Of a DNA stretch of 59,931 nucleotides, positions 1 to 7,995 are shown piece by piece (the first letter of the stretch is position 1; each line of letters opens with the position of its first letter). The notes under the pieces are model-generated. The model searched no databases and was not told the DNA's origin. It saw only the letters and a program-made list of their open reading frames with translations. The DNA comes from a virus: IMG/VR virus record IMGVR_UViG_3300036832_000301, positions 1-59,931 of that record. One strand, written 5' to 3'. A program made the position numbers and the translations under genes.

Positions 1-55
1 GTTACATTTTAGAAGCCGATAGTTAGAACCTTTCCGTGTTGGAGGCTTTGCGCGC

Positions 56-1360
56 ATGTCCCGAGCATGGCCTGCCGACACGGCTGAGCGCAGGTCTGTT
101 GACGCGCTTGTGCCCTACGCCAACAACGCCAGAACACACACGCCAGAGCAGGTCGAGCAGATCGCCCGGTCAATCGAGGCGTGGGGCTGGAAAAACGCCG
201 TTCTCATAGACGAGGCGGGTGGGATCATCGCCGGTCACGGGCGCGTCCTGGCCGCCAAGCACCTGGGTTATACCGACGTCCCGGTGGTGGTCGCGACGGG
301 TTGGACCGAAGCCGAGAAACGCGCCTACGTCATCGCCGACAACCAGCTTGCCCTGGCCGCCGGGTGGGACGAGGACATGCTGCGGGCCGAGCTTGGCGCG
401 CTGGCGGCGGACGGCTTCGCGCTCGACCTGATCGGCTTCGGCGACGATGAGCTCGGGCGGCTGCTGGCCCCGCCGGAAACCGAGGGGCTCACCGACCCCG
501 ACGACGCGCCGGATGTGCCGGATGTGCCGGTCACCGTCGAAGGCGACCTCTGGCTGCTCGGGCGGCACCGGCTGGTCTGCGGCGATTGCACGGTGGCCGA
601 TACGACGCTGCGGGCGATGGGCGATGTCCGCCCGCACCTGATGGTCACCGACCCGCCCTACGGCGTCGAGTACGACGCCGACTGGCGCAACCACGCGCGG
701 CGACCGGACGGGTCGCTGATCGGCGGGCGGGCTATCGGCAAGGTGACCAACGACGAGCGGGCCGACTGGCGCGACGCCTGGGCGCTGTTCCTGGGCGACG
801 TCGCCTATGTCTGGGGTGCGGGGCTGTGCTCGAAGCAGTCGGTCGAGTCGCTTGAGGCGGCGGGCTTCGTCATCCGCGCCCAGCTTATCTGGGCCAAGAA
901 CCAGTTCGTCGTCGGACGCGGCCACTACCACTTCCAGCACGAGCCCTGCTGGTACGCGGTGCGCAAGACCGGCAAGAGCCATTGGCACGGCGATCACACC
1001 CAGTCGTCGCTCTGGCAGATCGACAAGCCGCGCCGCTCGGAGACCGGGCACAGCACGCAGAAGCCGGTCGAGTGCATGAAGCGGCCCATCGAGAACAATA
1101 GCAGCCCCGGTCAGGCGGTCTATGAGCCGTTCAGCGGCTCGGGCACCACGATCATCGCCGCCGAGATCACCGCCCGGTCCTGCCACGCCATCGAGATCGA
1201 CCCCGGCTACTGCGACGTCGCGGTGCAGCGCTGGGAAGCCTTCACCGGCCAGACCGCCACGCTGGACGGCGATGGCCGAACCTTCGCCGAGATCGCCGCC
1301 GAGAGGGTGCCAGATGCAACCCGGACCACCGCCGAAGCCCACGAAGCTCAAACGGCTTGA
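56..1360 (+). CDS. ParB-like domain fused to DNA methyltransferase
   Basis: 434 aa. The N-terminal half looks like a ParB/sulfiredoxin-type domain, with a YANNARTH motif near residues 21-28 and a GHGRVLAAK motif. The C-terminal half is an amino-methyltransferase: the catalytic DPPY is near residue 199 and the SAM-binding FSGSGTT near residue 359, the beta-class motif order. It probably methylates adenine or N4-cytosine in phage DNA, perhaps for protection against restriction. A GGAGG ribosome site lies about 12 nt before the ATG. The 3' end overlaps the small terminase gene, as in many packaging modules. Target sequence unknown. Confidence 0.9.
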   Translation: MSRAWPADTAERRSVDALVPYANNARTHTPEQVEQIARSIEAWGWKNAVLIDEAGGIIAGHGRVLAAKHLGYTDVPVVVATGWTEAEKRAYVIADNQLALAAGWDEDMLRAELGALAADGFALDLIGFGDDELGRLLAPPETEGLTDPDDAPDVPDVPVTVEGDLWLLGRHRLVCGDCTVADTTLRAMGDVRPHLMVTDPPYGVEYDADWRNHARRPDGSLIGGRAIGKVTNDERADWRDAWALFLGDVAYVWGAGLCSKQSVESLEAAGFVIRAQLIWAKNQFVVGRGHYHFQHEPCWYAVRKTGKSHWHGDHTQSSLWQIDKPRRSETGHSTQKPVECMKRPIENNSSPGQAVYEPFSGSGTTIIAAEITARSCHAIEIDPGYCDVAVQRWEAFTGQTATLDGDGRTFAEIAAERVPDATRTTAEAHEAQTA

Positions 1361-1829
1361 AGGCAACCCCGGCAAGCAACGTCTGAACGATAGGGAGCCG
1401 GAACCGACCGGGCCATGCAAGCGACCCGCCTTCCTGACGGGCGCTGCGGCTGAGGAGTGGGAACGGGCGTGCGCAGCGATGCCGCCGGGCTTCTACACCG
1501 CCGCCGACATCCCGGTGCTGACCGTCTATTCGCTTTCATGGGTTCAATACCGAAACGCCCTGGCGCAGGTCGGGCGCGAGGGCATGACGCAGAAGACCGT
1601 GCTCGGCCACGACAAGACCCACCCGGCAGTGAACATCTCGCTCAAGCACGCCGAGGTGATCCTGCGCACGGCGGACCGGCTGGGCATGAGCCCGGCGGCC
1701 AGGGCGCGGCTGGAAATGCCGGAAGAAAACGCCGAGCAGGGCAAGTTCGCCGGTCTGTTCGGCGGAAAGCCGCTGCGGCTCGCAATCTCCAACGAGCCGA
1801 GCTCGTCTGCGCGTTCGTCGAAAGGCTGA
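1314..1829 (+). CDS. terS: terminase small subunit (P27 family)
   Basis: 171 aa. It starts at an internal ATG inside the methylase gene and opens with a proline/lysine-rich stretch (PPPKPTKLK..GNPGK) typical of P27-type small terminases, which recognise the packaging site and recruit the large subunit. The C-terminus contains FAGLFGGK, close to the usual family end. The large terminase frame overlaps its last part in the -1 frame. Confidence is good from the N-terminal signature, length and position. Confidence 0.85.
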   Translation: MQPGPPPKPTKLKRLEGNPGKQRLNDREPEPTGPCKRPAFLTGAAAEEWERACAAMPPGFYTAADIPVLTVYSLSWVQYRNALAQVGREGMTQKTVLGHDKTHPAVNISLKHAEVILRTADRLGMSPAARARLEMPEENAEQGKFAGLFGGKPLRLAISNEPSSSARSSKG

Positions 1830-3322
1830 CCGTCCCGTCAGGCGAAGGTGCGGGCGGCCCGATCAAGCTGCGGCCCTGGCAGCGCCGGTTCATCATCGAC
1901 GTCTATGCGCCGCAGTACGAGGACGGGCTGCGGCTGGTGCGCCGGGCGATCTTTTCGCTGGGGAGGAAGAATGGGAAGACCCTTCTGGCGGCGGCGCTGG
2001 TGCTGGTTCACCTCGTCGGCCCCGAAGCCGAGCGGAACGGTGAGATTTATTCCGCCGCCAACGACCGGGAGCAGGCTGGGCAGGTCTTCAAGATGGCCCG
2101 GCAGATGGTCGAGGCCGAGCCCGAGCTCGTGGCGCGGCTGCGGGTGGTCCCGTCGACCAAGACCATCGCCTGTTACGGCAACGGCAGTTTCTACCGGGCG
2201 CTGAGCGCCGAGAGCGGCACCAAGCACGGGCTCAACCCGACCTTCGTGATCTTCGACGAGCTCGCGCAGGCCAGGAACCGCGACCTGTACGATGTGCTCG
2301 ACACGTCGATGTCGGCGCGGGCCGAGCCGCTGTTCCTGGCGATCAGCACGCAGAGCAACGACCCGGAGCACATCCTGTCGAAGCTGATCGACGACGGGCT
2401 GAGCGGCGCGGACCCGACCACGGTCTGCCACTTGTACGCCGCGCCGGAAGACGCCGAGCTCGACGACGAGTCGGCGTGGTATGCGGCCAACCCGGCGCTC
2501 GGCGACTTCCGTTCGCTGGATGAGCTCGCGACGGCGATGGCGAAGGCGAAGCGGCTTCCGGCCGAGGAGCCGAAAGTCAGGAACCTATATCTCAACCAGC
2601 GGGTCGATCCGACATCGACGCTGATCAGCCGCACCGACTGGCTTGCCTGCAAGGGCGAGGCGAAATGGGAGCCGGGCGAGAAGGTCTATCTGGCGCTCGA
2701 CCTGTCGGCGAAGACCGACCTGACCGCATTGGTTGGGGTGAGTGTCGAGGGTGGCAGCCGGGTCGCGGCGTGGTTCTGGAAACCCGCCGACTATCTGGCC
2801 GACCATGAGCGCCGCGACCGGGTGCCTTACAGCCTGTGGGAGAAACAGGGGCACCTGATCGCCATCCCTGGCCGGTCGATCCATCCGCGAGTGATCGCGC
2901 AGAAGATCGCCGAGCTCGTCAACGAGTACGACGTCGTCGGGCTGGCTTACGACCGGTGGGGTATTCAGAACCTGTTACGCGAGTTCGACGGGGTCGACCT
3001 GCAAGCCCACGACGCCCGCGAGGAGGGCGACGGGCTGCGGCTGGTCTCCTGGGGCCAGGGCTTCAAGGATATGTCCCCGGCGGTCGACGCGCTGGAAACG
3101 GCGGTGCTGCACGAGACGCTGATCCACAACGGCAATCCGGTGCTGACGTGGAACATGGGCAACGCGGTGGTGGTCACCGACCCGGCGGGCGGGCGCAAGC
3201 TGGATAAGACCAAGGTTCGGTTCCGGATCGACGGCGCGGTCGCCCTGGCGATGGCGCTCGGACTCAAGGATCGCGAGCGCGGTCCGGAGGGCGAGAAAGA
3301 ATACCGGATGCTGTTCCTGTGA
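1538..3322 (+). CDS. terL: terminase large subunit
   Basis: DNA-packaging ATPase and nuclease. Walker A GRKNGKT is at about residues 142-148 of the frame as given, Walker B FVIFDE near 236-241, and a nuclease-type acidic motif LALDLSAKTD near 387. The start is uncertain. Family homology appears to begin only around nt 1790 (RAELVCAFVERL), yet the frame holds no ATG, GTG or TTG between 1541 and that point. The only upstream ATG is 1538, deep inside terS, and it gives a low-quality Arg/Gly/Pro-rich N-terminus. A CTG at 1826 overlaps the terS stop. Frameshifting from terS, a rare start codon or a sequence error are all possible. Confidence 0.9.
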   Translation: MGSIPKRPGAGRARGHDAEDRARPRQDPPGSEHLAQARRGDPAHGGPAGHEPGGQGAAGNAGRKRRAGQVRRSVRRKAAAARNLQRAELVCAFVERLTVPSGEGAGGPIKLRPWQRRFIIDVYAPQYEDGLRLVRRAIFSLGRKNGKTLLAAALVLVHLVGPEAERNGEIYSAANDREQAGQVFKMARQMVEAEPELVARLRVVPSTKTIACYGNGSFYRALSAESGTKHGLNPTFVIFDELAQARNRDLYDVLDTSMSARAEPLFLAISTQSNDPEHILSKLIDDGLSGADPTTVCHLYAAPEDAELDDESAWYAANPALGDFRSLDELATAMAKAKRLPAEEPKVRNLYLNQRVDPTSTLISRTDWLACKGEAKWEPGEKVYLALDLSAKTDLTALVGVSVEGGSRVAAWFWKPADYLADHERRDRVPYSLWEKQGHLIAIPGRSIHPRVIAQKIAELVNEYDVVGLAYDRWGIQNLLREFDGVDLQAHDAREEGDGLRLVSWGQGFKDMSPAVDALETAVLHETLIHNGNPVLTWNMGNAVVVTDPAGGRKLDKTKVRFRIDGAVALAMALGLKDRERGPEGEKEYRMLFL

Positions 3323-3335
3323 AGGAGCTTTCCCG

Positions 3336-3554
3336 ATGCCCGACAGGAAGCCAGCCGACGAGAGTTGCGCGGTGTGCCGTTACTACCTCGCGTATGACGC
3401 GGACAGCGGCGCATGTCGGCGCTACCCGCCGCAAGCCTCATCGGGTCACTACGCGCCGAGAGACCCGCACCCCGGCGAGGCGGTGGCGCTCATCCGCTAT
3501 CCGGTTGTCTACGCGGCAGAGTGGTGCGGCGAGTTCGTCGCCGCCGCCTTGTAG
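3336..3554 (+). CDS. small cysteine-rich protein
   Basis: 72 aa, begun 13 nt after terL with an AAGGAGC ribosome site. It has Cys in a CAVC pair near residue 11, a third in ACRRYPP and a fourth in AEWCGEF. Four spaced cysteines suggest a small metal-binding fold. No family name is recognised with confidence. Its place between terminase and the beta-helix gene suggests a structural or packaging accessory role (inference). Confidence 0.75.
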   Translation: MPDRKPADESCAVCRYYLAYDADSGACRRYPPQASSGHYAPRDPHPGEAVALIRYPVVYAAEWCGEFVAAAL

Positions 3555-3564
3555 GGATGTCCCA

Positions 3565-3735
3565 ATGTCTTTGCTCATATTCGCGGTGGTGGTGCTGATC
3601 GTGGTCGGGATCGTCTGCGCCATCGCCTATCAAATCCCCTTCCCGCCCGGCCTTCTTTGGGCGCGCTGGGCGATCCCGGTCGTCGCGCTGCTGGTCGGCC
3701 TGTTGGCGATCCTGCAACGACTGGTCGTGGTCTGA
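3565..3735 (+). CDS. small two-helix membrane protein
   Basis: 56 aa, almost entirely hydrophobic, with two predicted transmembrane helices (about residues 2-22 and 35-54) separated by a short Pro-rich turn. The start ATG is preceded by GTAGGGATG. The stop overlaps the next start as TGATG, so the two genes are probably translationally coupled. The length and topology fit a holin-like or spanin-like peptide, but nothing specific proves this. Confidence 0.65.
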   Translation: MSLLIFAVVVLIVVGIVCAIAYQIPFPPGLLWARWAIPVVALLVGLLAILQRLVVV

Positions 3736-4691
3736 TGTCCGTCACCATCACCCCGGATGGCACGCCATCGCTGGCGGATGTGCTGTGGGACCCGGCTCCG
3801 AACGAAACCTATCTGCTGGTCGGCGACTTCCCGGCGGTGAAGGGCGGGCCGCAGACGCCAGCCACCGAACCGTGGACGCTGGACGCCACCGAGGCGACGT
3901 TCAGCGGCTTGCTCTACACCTACAACCTGCATCACCTGACGTTCATCGGCGGCACGTTCGCGCCCGAAGCCGGGTTCCGGATCGACGCGATTAACGATGT
4001 GACGATCCGAGGGACCGCCTTCACCGGCAGCGGGATCGTGATCGTCAAGGGCACCGGCCTGACCGTCACCCAATGCAGCTTCGACCACTGCGGCTGCGCG
4101 GTCTCGGTGCAGGGCACGGACGGGGTGACGATCACCGACAACGTCGTCACCAACAAGGTCGGCGACAGCTTCGACGCGCCTGGGTGCTGCAACGTCACCG
4201 TCTCGCGCAACCGCGACACCGGGGCATCGGCCAACGAGGGCGCGCACCCCGACTTCCTGCAAGCCTGGACCTACGCTGGCGCGTTGCCGATGACCGGATG
4301 GCTGGTCGAGGACAACCACGTCGTCGGGCTGACGCAGGGCATCTTCGTGCCGGATGGGGTGATCGGCTTCGCCCGCCGGAATTATCTCGAAGTCGGCTTC
4401 GTCAACGGCATGGCGGTCGGCAACGGCACCAAGCTCACCGTCGAGGACAACACCTTGAAGACCTTCCCCGGCGGCTTCGGCCAGCCCGGCTTCTCGGTGT
4501 TCACCGGCGGCGAGTATTTCAACGCCGGTGGCAACACCATCGACGGCGAGCCCTACACCGGCGGGTCGCCGGTCGAGCCCAGTCCGGACGACGAGATCGC
4601 CGACCTTGAGGCGCGGCTGGAAAAGATCAGCCGACTGGCTATCGGCATCCTGGCGCTCACCACCGAGGTCATCGAGATCGCGCTCGGCTAG
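3735..4691 (+). CDS. right-handed beta-helix (pectate-lyase-like) protein
   Basis: 318 aa. Repeating short strands such as LTFIGGTF, VTIRGTAF, LTVTQCSF and VTITDNVV recur every 20-25 residues from about residue 60 to 265, the signature of a parallel beta-helix as in tailspikes and polysaccharide lyases. The C-terminal 45 residues form a short predicted helix (DEIADLEARLEKISRL), possibly a trimerisation segment. Lying next to terminase rather than the tail fibres is unusual. It may be a virion-bound glycan-binding or depolymerising protein; the active site is not identified. Confidence 0.75.
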   Translation: MSVTITPDGTPSLADVLWDPAPNETYLLVGDFPAVKGGPQTPATEPWTLDATEATFSGLLYTYNLHHLTFIGGTFAPEAGFRIDAINDVTIRGTAFTGSGIVIVKGTGLTVTQCSFDHCGCAVSVQGTDGVTITDNVVTNKVGDSFDAPGCCNVTVSRNRDTGASANEGAHPDFLQAWTYAGALPMTGWLVEDNHVVGLTQGIFVPDGVIGFARRNYLEVGFVNGMAVGNGTKLTVEDNTLKTFPGGFGQPGFSVFTGGEYFNAGGNTIDGEPYTGGSPVEPSPDDEIADLEARLEKISRLAIGILALTTEVIEIALG

Positions 4692-4855
4692 TTGCCGTGT
4701 TGCAGGGAACAGATGCGCGAGTGGCTGTCCCACTCGCCGCCCATCCCAGCGCAATCGTGGCTCGAATGCTCGTCTGAGATCAGCGTCGTGATGATGAACA
4801 TCACGGAAAACACGACGACAGCGACCGTCGCTACGGCCTTCGCCAGCCTGGACAT
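4688..4855 (-). CDS. small membrane-anchored two-cysteine peptide
   Basis: 55 aa on the minus strand. A basic N-terminus (MSRLAK) is followed by a hydrophobic segment (about residues 7-26) and a short external tail with two cysteines 14 residues apart, a pattern seen in small phage membrane or lipoprotein-like peptides. A strong GGGGGGAAG ribosome site lies just upstream. Its stop codon overlaps the stop of the beta-helix gene (convergent). It is the last gene of a three-gene minus island. Confidence 0.7.
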   Translation of the reverse strand: MSRLAKAVATVAVVVFSVMFIITTLISDEHSSHDCAGMGGEWDSHSRICSLQHGN

Positions 4856-4918
4856 TTGGACTTCCCCCCACCCGTTACGGTGAAGCTTGTCATAAGCCAG
4901 GGGGGAAGGCGACCAGCT

Positions 4919-5149
4919 TTAGTCGTGAAGGCGATAGCGCCCGAGGAAGGCGCGCGGGTTGATGAACCCCAGATTGACGAGCTCGACGATGCCGAGGCTT
5001 TCGAGGGCGGTGGCGGTGCGCCGGTCGCGCCCGAAGACCTCAACCCCGCGCTCGTCGTTCCCGGCGATCTCTCCCGCCGCGAGCCGGGTCCGCATACTGC
5101 GGTCGGCTGCGATGCAGTCACGAATGAAGGCGGCTTGCGTGGGTGTCAT
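4919..5149 (-). CDS. hypothetical protein in minus-strand island
   Basis: 76 aa, mostly helical by composition (MTPTQAAFIRDCIAADRSMRTRL), with no recognised family. It starts 9 nt after the upstream minus gene, so it is probably co-transcribed from the promoter near 5460. No membrane segment or metal motif is visible. Confidence 0.65.
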   Translation of the reverse strand: MTPTQAAFIRDCIAADRSMRTRLAAGEIAGNDERGVEVFGRDRRTATALESLGIVELVNLGFINPRAFLGRYRLHD

Positions 5150-5158
5150 GCGCCCGGC

Positions 5159-5419
5159 CTAGGCTTGGAAAATGCGGCGGGCGAAGAACATAACCTGCTC
5201 GATCTCGCCGTCGTTCATGCAGGGTTGGAAGGGTCCGCCGCCGAAGGGCATCCGCAGCGGGTCGCCCCGGAAGTCGTCGCCGGTCATCGGCACAAACCAT
5301 TGAGCCCCGGCCTCGCCGTTGTGCAGGCGGCGGACGACAAGGCCCTTCGCGGTGCGCTTGCCAATGAAGGTGACGGTCGGGTCGAGTTGCTCGGCGTAAG
5401 GGGCGGTCTGGTCGGTCAT
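5159..5419 (-). CDS. hypothetical protein, paralogue of the gene at 56092
   Basis: 86 aa, with CGGAG upstream of its ATG. It resembles the protein at 56092-56352: both have FIGKRTAKGLVV / YIGKATPKGVVI near residue 15-25 and end with QVMFFARRIF / AVLFMARRSF. The family function is unknown. It is first in the minus island that interrupts the late genes and has the shared promoter (5444-5472). Confidence 0.75.
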   Translation of the reverse strand: MTDQTAPYAEQLDPTVTFIGKRTAKGLVVRRLHNGEAGAQWFVPMTGDDFRGDPLRMPFGGGPFQPCMNDGEIEQVMFFARRIFQA

Positions 5420-5443
5420 ATCTAGCTCCGTTTGTTGAGCCGT

Positions 5444-5472
5444 GTGTACGCGACTGCGTGCAGCGATGCAAA
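5444..5472 (-). promoter_or_regulatory. promoter of the shared CTTGCA-N17 family
   Basis: On the minus strand, TTTGCA (-35) is followed by a 17-bp spacer with the TGCA core and GTACAC (-10). An AGAAT-type box lies upstream but 5 bp further away than in the best copies. It would drive the three-gene minus island 5419-4688. Confidence 0.6.
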
Positions 5473-5527
5473 CATTTTCGCACACTATCGCTGCGACATT
5501 CTGACATCACAACTAGGGAGGCTCGCG

Positions 5528-7534
5528 ATGCACCGTGCATATGCGATGCTCGAAGTGCGCGCCGTCGACGACGGCCAGGATCAGCGCACCTTCGAGGGTT
5601 GGGCGACCACGCCCACGCCGGATCGTCTCGGCGATGTCGTCGAGCCGAAGGGCGCGAAGTTCAAAAACCCGCTGCCGTTGCTGCACCAGCACAACAGCGA
5701 CGAGCCCATCGGTCAGGTGCGGCTCAAGAAGGCGACCGACGAAGGCATCGCCTTTGTCGCGACCATTCCCAGGATCGACCAGCCCGGCCCGCTCAAGGAC
5801 CGGGTCGACACCGCCTGGGGCGAGATCAAGAGCGGGCTGGTCCGCGCGGTGAGCATCGGCTTCCGGGTGCTGCAAGACGGCATGGAAAGCATCGCCGGGA
5901 GCGGCGGCATCCGGTTCACCGCGATCGAGATCATGGAGCTCTCGGCGGTCAGCATTCCGGCGAACGCCGACGCCACCATCACCAACATCAAATCCTTCGA
6001 CATCGGGCTCAAGGCCGCGTCTGGCGCACCCGTTGTGAAGCTAAACCCCCCCGGCGTCTCGGGCTCCCCACAACTCAGGACACAAAGGAGCGCGGCGATG
6101 CCCCGCACCGTCAGTCAACAAATCGAAGACTTCAACGCCACCCGCGCCGCCAAGGCTGCGCGCATGGGCGTGATCATGGGCGAGTCGAGCGAGCGCAGTG
6201 AAACGCTCGATGCCTCCGAGACCGAGGAATACGACACGCTCGACGCCGAGGTGACGTCCATCGACAACCACCTCAAGCGCCTGCATTCGCTGGAAAAGGC
6301 GCAGGCCGGGACAGCGGCTCCGGTGATCCGCGCTGGCGTGGAAGCCGGTCGGCCCGCGCTGATCATCGGCGATGGCCTGGGCGCATCTGGCGGCGGTGGT
6401 GGCAGCGCGCGGATCGAGCCGGTGGTGCGCTCGCTTGAGCGGATCGACCCGTCGCTGCACGTCGCCCGGCTTGCTAAGTGCATCGTGCTTGGCCGCATGT
6501 CGCGCGGTGAAAAGAAGGCGTCGGAGTTCGCCTCCGAAATGTATCCCAACGACGGCTTGCTTCCGGACATGATCAAGGCGGTCGTCGCGGGTGGTACGGC
6601 GACCGATCCGACCTGGGCTGGCCCGCTGGTCGGCCCCGCTGGGCTCGCCTTTGCGGCGTTCCTCGAATTCCTTCGTCCGACGACGATCATCGGGCGGTTC
6701 GGGAACAACGGTGTCCCGGCGTTGCAGGCGGTTCCGTTCCGCACGCCTCTCGGCGCGCAGACCACCGGCGGCGCGGGTTACTGGGTTGGTGAGGGCAAGG
6801 CCAAGCCGCTGACCAAGTTCGACTTCTCGCGCACGCAACTGACTGAGCTCAAGGTGGCGAACATCGCGGTCGCGACCAAGGAGCTCATTCGGGACAGCAG
6901 CCCGAGCGCCGATCAATTGATCCGCAACGGGCTGGTGGCGGCTCTGCGCGAGCGGCTCGACATCGACTTCATCACCCCGGCGAAAGCTGCGGTGGCTGGG
7001 GTCAGCCCGGCGTCGATCACCAACGGTGTCGCCGGTATCCCGTCGAGCGGCACGGATGCGGCGGCGGTGCGCGCCGACATCGCGGCGGCGTTCGCAGCTT
7101 ACCGGGCGGGCAACAACCCGCTCAGCGGCGGCGTCTGGATCATGCCGACCAACCTCGCGCTGCAACTGTCCCTGATGGTGACGATCACGGGTGCGCCGGA
7201 ATTCCCTGGCGTGACCCCGAACGGTGGCTCGTTCGCCGGGTTCCCGGTGATCGCCAGCGACTACGTCCCCGCCGGGGACGTCGTGCTGGTCAACGCGCCG
7301 CTGATCTATCTCGCCGACGAGGGCGGGTTCGGCGTCGCGATGTCGGAAGAAGCGTCGCTCGAAATGGTCGACAACCCGGTCGGCGATGCGCACGCAGGCA
7401 CCGGCCCGGCGACCGGCATGGTCTCAATGTTCCAGACCAATTCGGTCGCCATCCTGGCCGAGCGGACGATCAACTGGGTCAAGGCACGGGCGACGGCTGT
7501 GGTCCTGCTGACCGGCGTGGCGTGGGCCGTCTAA
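5528..7534 (+). CDS. fused prohead protease and HK97-type major capsid protein
   Basis: 668 aa. Residues 1-175 are an HK97-type prohead protease (U35): LHQHN near residues 52-56 gives the catalytic His, and ELSAVSIPAN near 138-147 holds the Ser region. Residues from about 191 hold a helical delta/scaffold-like part, then an HK97 capsid domain ending with GFGVAMSEEASL and an insertion-type C-terminus. An AGGGAGG site precedes the ATG. A second strong site (AAAGGAG) precedes an in-frame ATG at 6098 (Met191), so an independent capsid polypeptide could be made from the same frame. Confidence 0.9.
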   Translation: MHRAYAMLEVRAVDDGQDQRTFEGWATTPTPDRLGDVVEPKGAKFKNPLPLLHQHNSDEPIGQVRLKKATDEGIAFVATIPRIDQPGPLKDRVDTAWGEIKSGLVRAVSIGFRVLQDGMESIAGSGGIRFTAIEIMELSAVSIPANADATITNIKSFDIGLKAASGAPVVKLNPPGVSGSPQLRTQRSAAMPRTVSQQIEDFNATRAAKAARMGVIMGESSERSETLDASETEEYDTLDAEVTSIDNHLKRLHSLEKAQAGTAAPVIRAGVEAGRPALIIGDGLGASGGGGGSARIEPVVRSLERIDPSLHVARLAKCIVLGRMSRGEKKASEFASEMYPNDGLLPDMIKAVVAGGTATDPTWAGPLVGPAGLAFAAFLEFLRPTTIIGRFGNNGVPALQAVPFRTPLGAQTTGGAGYWVGEGKAKPLTKFDFSRTQLTELKVANIAVATKELIRDSSPSADQLIRNGLVAALRERLDIDFITPAKAAVAGVSPASITNGVAGIPSSGTDAAAVRADIAAAFAAYRAGNNPLSGGVWIMPTNLALQLSLMVTITGAPEFPGVTPNGGSFAGFPVIASDYVPAGDVVLVNAPLIYLADEGGFGVAMSEEASLEMVDNPVGDAHAGTGPATGMVSMFQTNSVAILAERTINWVKARATAVVLLTGVAWAV

Positions 7535-7550
7535 CAGCCCACTGATCGCG

Positions 7551-7605
7551 GCCCGGCGAGGCGTTTTGTATTCTCCTCCTTGCGTCTCGTCGGGCTCCTT
7601 TTTCC
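7551..7605 (+). terminator. stem-loop followed by T-rich tract after capsid gene
   Basis: GCCCGGCGAG (7551-7560) pairs with CTCGTCGGGC (7586-7595) with one mismatch and is followed by TCCTTTTT. It is placed right after the capsid stop, so it may act as an intrinsic terminator or mRNA 3'-end stabiliser that gives extra capsid message. Confidence 0.5.
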
Positions 7606-7620
7606 CCCAGGAGCCTTGCC

Positions 7621-7995
7621 ATGCCCCAATATACGACCCGCGCACTCAGTACGCGCGATCAAGCCTTTGTCGCCAAGCTGCGGCAATCCCAAGACCGGCG
7701 TCATCAAGCGCTCGCCAATAAGCTCGACCCACCTGCCAAGCCGCAGAAGCCGAGCGCCAAGGCGCACGCGCAATCCGAGCCAGAGCCGAAGCCGGAACAC
7801 CAGCCCGAGCCCGCACACGAGCCCGCGCCGCCGCCTGCGCATGAGCCTGCCACGCCGCCCGCACACGAGCCAGCGCCTGCTGCCGCGCAGACAGGTCACG
7901 CGGTCGGGGCGATGAGCACGGCCGACGTCAAGCCGGAACAACCCCCCAAACCCGACCCGACCGCGATCCCCAGGCCGCAGCCCAAGGGCCGCTAG
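7621..7995 (+). CDS. proline-rich repeat protein
   Basis: 124 aa. The N-terminus is basic and helical (TRDQAFVAKLRQSQDRRHQAL); residues 37-95 are Pro/Ala/Glu-rich with three copies of AHEPA-type repeats. It starts after CAGGAG and its TAG directly abuts the portal ATG. Probably unstructured; the function is unknown. Its place between capsid and portal suggests a head accessory role. Confidence 0.7.
   Translation: MPQYTTRALSTRDQAFVAKLRQSQDRRHQALANKLDPPAKPQKPSAKAHAQSEPEPKPEHQPEPAHEPAPPPAHEPATPPAHEPAPAAAQTGHAVGAMSTADVKPEQPPKPDPTAIPRPQPKGR

Noticed and set aside
170-1420. Long minus-strand open frame opposite the methylase gene
   Set aside because: It is a mirror of the plus gene: Arg/Gly/Val/Pro-rich, no ribosome site and no conserved motif. 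Similar mirror frames over the capsid, tape-measure and fibre genes were left out for the same reason.
3565-3735. Holin assignment for the two-helix membrane protein
   Set aside because: Only topology supports it; no lysin gene is adjacent and the position by the terminase is not typical.
4692-4883. Plus-strand frame opposite the small minus membrane peptide
   Set aside because: The minus frame has the better ribosome site, a clear hydrophobic helix and a shared promoter upstream; the plus frame is Thr/Ser-rich with no support.
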